From NCBI GenBank assembly GCA_937897615.1, contig CALCNO010000170.1:1-16534 (forward strand): a stretch of DNA of 16,534 nt, written 5' to 3'. Origin of the DNA: an uncultured Anaerolineaceae bacterium (lineage in GTDB: Bacteria; Chloroflexota; Anaerolineae; Anaerolineales; Anaerolineaceae). Positions 12,693 to 16,534 of this stretch are shown piece after piece. Made by a program: the position numbers and the translations under genes. The notes beneath the pieces are model-generated. The model was not told the origin of the DNA. It saw nothing but the letters and a program-made list of their open reading frames with translations, and made no database searches. Numbering within the stretch: the first letter of the stretch is position 1; every line of letters begins with the position of its first letter.

Positions 12693-13244
12693 ATGCGCGG
12701 AAAAACAAATCCCTTCCCCTCTTTTGAATACGCCTTACTGGGTCTGCTTTACCGGGGGCCTGCCCACGGTTATGAACTCCATAAACTCATTATGGCGCCG
12801 CACGGCATTGGTATGATCTGGGGTATCAAAATCTCCAACCTGTATGCACAGCTTACTAAGCTCGAAAAAGCAGGGTGGATCAAAGGAGAGGTTCAGGCTG
12901 GTGAAGACCGTCCTGCCCGCACAGAGTTTCACCTTACCGAAAACGGCCGCAAAGAGTTTTTGAGCTGGCTGCCGCGCCTGGTAACTCATCCCCGCGATAT
13001 TCGTCAGGAATTCATGCTGCGCTATTTTTTCCTGGCCCAGTACCAGCCGGAATCCCTTGCCGAAATTTGCCAGGCACAACTTGGGGAATGTCGCGCATGG
13101 CTGGCGAATACCAGGAATTCTCAAAAGCAGATGGATAAAAAAGAATACCCCTATGTGATCATGGAATTCCGCGCCAGCCAGATCGATTCCATGCTGGCAT
13201 GGCTGGAATGGCTGATCGCAAATCCAGTTAAATTCCAAAAGTAA
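12693..13244 (+). CDS. PadR-family transcriptional regulator
   Basis: This 183-residue regulator has an N-terminal winged helix (PF03551) at about 12-90: FEYALLGLLYRGPAHGYELHKLI, the recognition-helix region GIKISNLYAQLTKLEKAGWIKGE and the wing with RTEFHLTENGRKEFLSWL. A C-terminal helical dimerisation part (about 100-180) follows. PadR proteins are usually repressors whose effector binds at the dimer interface. It is the first gene of a transporter operon: its stop overlaps the ribosome site of the binding-protein gene. The ATG lacks a clear Shine-Dalgarno site; another ATG at 12688 is out of frame. A metal or chelate effector is suggested by context only. Confidence 0.92.
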   Translation: MRGKTNPFPSFEYALLGLLYRGPAHGYELHKLIMAPHGIGMIWGIKISNLYAQLTKLEKAGWIKGEVQAGEDRPARTEFHLTENGRKEFLSWLPRLVTHPRDIRQEFMLRYFFLAQYQPESLAEICQAQLGECRAWLANTRNSQKQMDKKEYPYVIMEFRASQIDSMLAWLEWLIANPVKFQK

Positions 13245-13253
13245 AGGAGAAAA

Positions 13254-14393
13254 ATGAACAAAAAAGTCTTTGTTGTATTCGCGTCTCTGCTGGTCATTGT
13301 AAGTTTACTGGCAGGATGCGTCAAAGCTACCCCAACGGCCGCACCAACGGAAGCTCCCGCTGCCACCGAATCCCCCACCGTTGAACCGACCGCGGTACCC
13401 ACGCCCATTGTGATCACCGATGCGCTGGGCCGTACCGTGGAATTTGAGCAGTTGCCGCAGCGCGTGGTCATTGCCGGTAAAGCCGGCTTTATGATCTCAA
13501 ACGCTACTTTTCTCTTCCCAGAAGCCTCGGAAAGAGTTGTGGCGTATGTGAAAGGCGGGCAAACCCCCAACGACTTCATCAGCACTATCTTCCCCCTAGC
13601 CAGCGGCGTATCGCCTGTTGAAACTTCCGCCGGCGCTGAGCAAATTGCCCCGTTCAACCCGGATGTGGTCCTGATGAAATCCTACCTCAAGGAAAAATTA
13701 GGAGACCCCGTGGAGCAGTTGGGGATCAAAGTGGTATACCTCGACCTTGAATCCGCGGAAGCCATCACCAAAGACATTGCCAACCTGGGCTTGCTCTTTG
13801 GCAACACCCAAAAAGCCGATGAGGTGAATTCACTCATCGATGCTTCAGTCAAAAAGATCACTGATGTAACCTCAGCTCTCAGTACAGAGCAGAAACCAAC
13901 CGTTCTGATGATGCAGTATTCAGACAAGGGCGGCGAGGTTGCCTTCAAGGTACCCCCCACAACCTGGCTGCAGACCAACCTGGTCACCATGGCCGGTGGT
14001 ACACCGGTGTGGCAGGATGTTCCCACCGATGGCTGGACTACCGTCACCATCGAGCAGGTTGCAGCCTGGAATCCACAGGTGATTCTCCTCATCGACTATG
14101 CCGGCAACGGCGTTGAAGACGTCAGTGCCCTCAAAGCCGACGCCAAGTGGTCGCTGCTGGATGCCGTCAAGAACAACAAGATTTACGCCTTCCCGCTGGA
14201 CTTCCAGAGCTGGGACCAGCCGGATACGCGCTGGCCGCTGGGGCTCACCTGGGTGGCAATGAAACTGCATCCTGACCTCTTCGGGACGATCGACTTCAAC
14301 CAGGAGATCGTGAACTTCTACAAGGACTTCTACGGCCTGGATGACAGCGTGATCCAGGAAAAGATCATGCCCCTTGTAAAAGGCGACCTGTAA
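13254..14393 (+). CDS. ABC transporter solute-binding lipoprotein (FecB/BtuF-type)
   Basis: The 379-residue protein is an exported lipoprotein. It has a signal peptide MNKKVFVVFASLLVIVSLL with lipobox LAGC, lipidated at Cys22, then an Ala/Pro/Thr linker to about 51. The binding domain (PF01497 type) follows: VITDALGRTVEFEQLPQRVV near its start, then two lobes joined by a long helix (AITKDIANLGLLFGNTQKADEVNSLIDASVKKI). The C-terminal lobe includes WNPQVILLIDY and QPDTRWPLGLTWVAMKLHPD. This clan binds siderophores, heme, cobalamin or metal complexes; the cargo here cannot be told. AAGGAG lies five bases before the ATG, inside the padR stop region. A terminator follows the stop. Confidence 0.9.
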   Translation: MNKKVFVVFASLLVIVSLLAGCVKATPTAAPTEAPAATESPTVEPTAVPTPIVITDALGRTVEFEQLPQRVVIAGKAGFMISNATFLFPEASERVVAYVKGGQTPNDFISTIFPLASGVSPVETSAGAEQIAPFNPDVVLMKSYLKEKLGDPVEQLGIKVVYLDLESAEAITKDIANLGLLFGNTQKADEVNSLIDASVKKITDVTSALSTEQKPTVLMMQYSDKGGEVAFKVPPTTWLQTNLVTMAGGTPVWQDVPTDGWTTVTIEQVAAWNPQVILLIDYAGNGVEDVSALKADAKWSLLDAVKNNKIYAFPLDFQSWDQPDTRWPLGLTWVAMKLHPDLFGTIDFNQEIVNFYKDFYGLDDSVIQEKIMPLVKGDL

Positions 14394-14403
14394 AGGTATC
14401 ATA

Positions 14404-14438
14404 GCGAGGCGGTTGAAAAAACACCGCCTCGCTTTTTT
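14404..14438 (+). terminator. terminator or attenuator after the binding-protein gene
   Basis: A perfect nine-base stem, GCGAGGCGG (14404-14412) with CCGCCTCGC (14424-14432), closes an A-rich 11-base loop and is followed by six T residues. It sits between the binding-protein and permease genes, so partial termination would lower permease and ATPase levels relative to the binding protein. No second promoter is evident after it. Confidence 0.85.
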
Positions 14439-14448
14439 AGGAAACCCA

Positions 14449-15435
14449 GTGAATAAGAAACTCCTCACCGCCCTGCTCATCCTCACCCCTTTACTTGTCC
14501 TTGCCGTTTCACTTTTTCTGGGCAGGTATCCCAAACCGCTTTTCATGCCGTTTTCTGTACTGGCCAACGATAAGCTGGCGCAGCAGCTGGTATTCAATCT
14601 GCGCCTGCCGCGGCTGATTACCGCGGCGCTGCTGGGCGGCACACTCTCGGCAGCTGGCGGGGTGATGCAAATGCTCTTTCGCAACCCGCTGGTGGAACCC
14701 GGCTTTTTAGGCGTTAGCCAGGGCGCCGGTTTTGGGGCAGCCCTGTGCATCCTTTTCTTTTCCACCTCTCCGCTGCTCATCGAGCTTAACGCGGCAGTCT
14801 TTGCCATCCTCGGATTGGTGCTCTCCTACTTCATTGCGCGGCGCATCCGCTTCGGCGGTTGGCTGTTGCGCCTGGTGCTTTCGGGCATTGCCATATCTGC
14901 CCTTTTTTCTTCCGGCCTGGGCGTTCTCAAGTACATGGCCGACCCCACTTCCAAACTACCGGAGATCGTTTTTTGGCTGATGGGCGGTCTGTACGCCATC
15001 ACCTGGACGGACCTGTTCTACATTTTGCCGGTCACGCTGGCAGGCCTGGCAATCATTTTCCTCATGCGCTGGCGTCTCAATCTGCTTTCCCTCAGTGATG
15101 AAACCGCCTTTTCGCTGGGCGTTTCAGTGGGGAGGGAACGCACCCTGCTGCTGGGGGCCGCGGTTGCTGCCACTGCTGTGGTGATCTCCGCAGCGGGTAT
15201 TGTGGGCTGGATTGGTCTCATCATCCCGCACATCGCGCGGCGCATCACCAGTTCCAACGCTGCCGATTTCATCCCGGTGAGCATTTCTCTGGGAGCGGTG
15301 TTTGCCGTGCTGTGTGATGATATTGCGCGCGTGGCCATCATCGGCGAAATTCCCCTGGGGATCATCACATCTCTGCTCGGTGCCGCCATCTTTGTGCTGC
15401 TGATGACCAGCCGCACTCTCAAATTTGCCAAATGA
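14449..15435 (+). CDS. FecCD/BtuC-type ABC transporter permease
   Basis: This 328-residue integral membrane protein, with about nine to ten hydrophobic segments, is the channel subunit of the importer. Family motifs are RLPRLITAALLGGTLSAAGGVMQMLFRNPLVEPGFLG near 35-75, GWIGLIIPHIARR, and GEIPLGIITSLLGAAIFVLL at the C-terminus; the loop between TM segments contacts the ATPase. The start is GTG at 14449, with AGGAA (14439-14443) upstream. An in-frame TTG at 14413 lies in the terminator loop and has no ribosome site. The stop overlaps the ATPase ATG by four bases. Confidence 0.93.
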   Translation: MNKKLLTALLILTPLLVLAVSLFLGRYPKPLFMPFSVLANDKLAQQLVFNLRLPRLITAALLGGTLSAAGGVMQMLFRNPLVEPGFLGVSQGAGFGAALCILFFSTSPLLIELNAAVFAILGLVLSYFIARRIRFGGWLLRLVLSGIAISALFSSGLGVLKYMADPTSKLPEIVFWLMGGLYAITWTDLFYILPVTLAGLAIIFLMRWRLNLLSLSDETAFSLGVSVGRERTLLLGAAVAATAVVISAAGIVGWIGLIIPHIARRITSSNAADFIPVSISLGAVFAVLCDDIARVAIIGEIPLGIITSLLGAAIFVLLMTSRTLKFAK

Positions 15436-16220
15436 AACCAGCCATCCTCAGCATTCGCGACCTCAGCTATACCTATGCCGTCGACCGGCCCAGGGCGGTG
15501 GAGCATGTAAGTTTTGAGATCCTCCCCAACAGCATCACTGCTGTTTTGGGACCCAACGGCGCCGGAAAGACTACCCTGCTGCACCTGCTGCTGGGGCTAA
15601 TCCCCCCACTGGGCGGCCGGATCGAACTGGAAGGCAAGCAACTTGGTGAGTATTCGCGCCGCGCCCTCAGCCAGCAAATTGGCCTGGTACCGCAGGTAGA
15701 AACACTCCAATTTGAATTCACTGTGCTGGAGTATGTACTGCTGGGGCGTGCCCCCTATCTGGGCCCCCTGGACCAACCCGGCCCTGAAGATGTGCAAATT
15801 GCGCGCCGCGCACTTGCCACGGTTGGCATTGAAGCACTGGCAGCACGTTCGGTGCTTGCCCTCAGCGGCGGCGAGCAGCAACTGGTCACACTGGCCAGGG
15901 CACTGGCGCAGCAGCCCAGGATTTTGCTGCTGGACGAACCCACCTCGCACCTGGATTTGAGCAACCGTAATGCCACCTTGCGCATCCTCAACCAGTTGCG
16001 CGCCGATGGCACTACGGTGATCTTTACCACGCACGACCCCGAGGCTGCTGCTCTGGTGGCAGACCACCTGGTGCTGATGCGCGCCAGCGAAGTGCTCAAG
16101 GCCGGCAGGATGGAAGAAACTTTTACCAGTGAGAAACTGAGCCGCACCTACGGCACCCCGGTGGAAGTGATCCACATGGACGGGCTGTGGGTGGTCAAAT
16201 CGATGGAAAGGCTGGCGTGA
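15432..16220 (+). CDS. ABC transporter ATP-binding protein (FecE/BtuD-type)
   Basis: The 262-residue nucleotide-binding subunit drives import through the permease. It has a Walker A GPNGAGKTT at 40-48, Q-loop Gln88, signature LSGGEQ at 144-149, Walker B ILLLDE at 164-169, D-loop SHLD and switch His201 (TTHD). All catalytic parts are intact. The insert RAPYLGPLDQPGPEDVQIARRAL between Q-loop and signature is typical of the metal-chelate importer subfamily. It overlaps the permease stop, and its own stop overlaps the next ATG by one base. Confidence 0.95.
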   Translation: MKPAILSIRDLSYTYAVDRPRAVEHVSFEILPNSITAVLGPNGAGKTTLLHLLLGLIPPLGGRIELEGKQLGEYSRRALSQQIGLVPQVETLQFEFTVLEYVLLGRAPYLGPLDQPGPEDVQIARRALATVGIEALAARSVLALSGGEQQLVTLARALAQQPRILLLDEPTSHLDLSNRNATLRILNQLRADGTTVIFTTHDPEAAALVADHLVLMRASEVLKAGRMEETFTSEKLSRTYGTPVEVIHMDGLWVVKSMERLA

Positions 16221-16534
16221 TGCCGCCGGGGAAAATCCTCCTGCTGAGTGGGGACAGCGGAAGTGGCAAAACCACACTTTGTCTCAATCTGCTCGAAAGG
16301 ATCAAAAAACACTCCCTCAAGGTTGCTGGGGTGATCTGCCCGCCTGCGTTTGATGGGAATGCCAAAACTGGCATACGCCTGCTGGACCTTGCCAGCGGCG
16401 AGGAGCGCCCCCTGGCGCGTTTACGCGATGAAAGTGACGCGGGGCTTTCCACTCATCGATGGCTATTTAATGAAGAGAGTATTCTGTGGGGAAACGAACG
16501 CCTGGCAGTCGCCGTGCCGTGCGATGTGCTCATT
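16220..16534 (+). CDS. P-loop NTPase, THEP1/DUF2478-like (partial at right edge)
   Basis: The first 105 codons of a gene that runs past the window. Residues 1-19 hold MPPGKILLLSGDSGSGKTT, with a Walker A GDSGSGKTT at 11-19. The next segment reads VAGVICPPAF..GNAKTGIRLLDLASGEERPLAR, resembling the small nucleoside triphosphatase group (NTPase_1/THEP1 or DUF2478). The ATG shares one base with the ABC ATPase stop, so it belongs to the same operon. A role in cargo processing or assembly next to a metal-chelate importer is possible but not shown. The rest of the protein is not visible. Confidence 0.7.
   Translation, partial: MPPGKILLLSGDSGSGKTTLCLNLLERIKKHSLKVAGVICPPAFDGNAKTGIRLLDLASGEERPLARLRDESDAGLSTHRWLFNEESILWGNERLAVAVPCDVLI

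Noticed and set aside
13151..13657. Minus-strand frame of 168 codons across padR and the lipoprotein gene
   Set aside because: It is antisense to two well-supported genes and is low-complexity Ala/Val/Gly sequence from the linker region.
14413..14448. TTG start for the permease
   Set aside because: The codon is in the loop of the terminator hairpin; GTG 14449 has AGGAA at good distance.

Overview
The window is about 16.5 kb of dense, moderately GC-rich bacterial chromosome with short gaps, many ATGA-type overlaps and no mobile element, CRISPR array, tRNA or rRNA. The best taxonomic guess is the Chloroflexota, class Anaerolineae. This is an inference from the Thr/Pro-rich linkers and tails on exported proteins, the mix of families and the gene order. 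No rRNA gene is present to confirm it.

Layout from left to right. (1) A lipid pair: a diacylglycerol-kinase-family lipid kinase and a PlsC-type acyltransferase, overlapping and read from one clear promoter. (2) The translation cluster infC-rpmI-rplT. infC appears to start at AUC; rpmI has its own extended -10 promoter; the rpmI-rplT gap looks structured; a strong terminator follows rplT. (3) A SpoU/TrmH RNA 2'-O-methyltransferase overlapping a DUF711 (UPF0210) gene. (4) On the minus strand, a long class A penicillin-binding protein with a proline-rich cytoplasmic head and a Thr/Pro tail, whose stop codon directly abuts that of the DUF711 gene. (5) Divergent from it, a probable operon of a GH63-like (alpha/alpha)6 glycosidase-family protein and two tandem PII-like DarA/PstA (cyclic-di-AMP receptor family) proteins; its first message is probably leaderless. 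(6) On the minus strand, a flavin-reductase-like protein overlapping an AMMECR1 (AmmA) protein. (7) Divergent from these, a PadR regulator, a lipoprotein solute-binding protein, a FecCD/BtuC-type permease, an ABC ATPase and the start of a P-loop NTPase (THEP1/DUF2478-like), which runs off the right edge.

Group 1 serves phospholipid metabolism. Group 2 is the conserved IF3-bL35-bL20 cluster, classically autoregulated by L20. Group 4 builds cell-wall glycan and crosslinks. Group 7 looks like a metal-chelate or corrinoid uptake system under PadR control, with an attenuating terminator after the binding-protein gene that would favour excess binding protein. Promoters can be read by eye in front of most transcription units. 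No wholly new defence-type system is visible. The most unusual items are the AUC start of infC, the leaderless GH63-like/DarA/DarA operon, the possible pseudoknot before rplT, and the PadR-controlled transporter with an attached NTPase.
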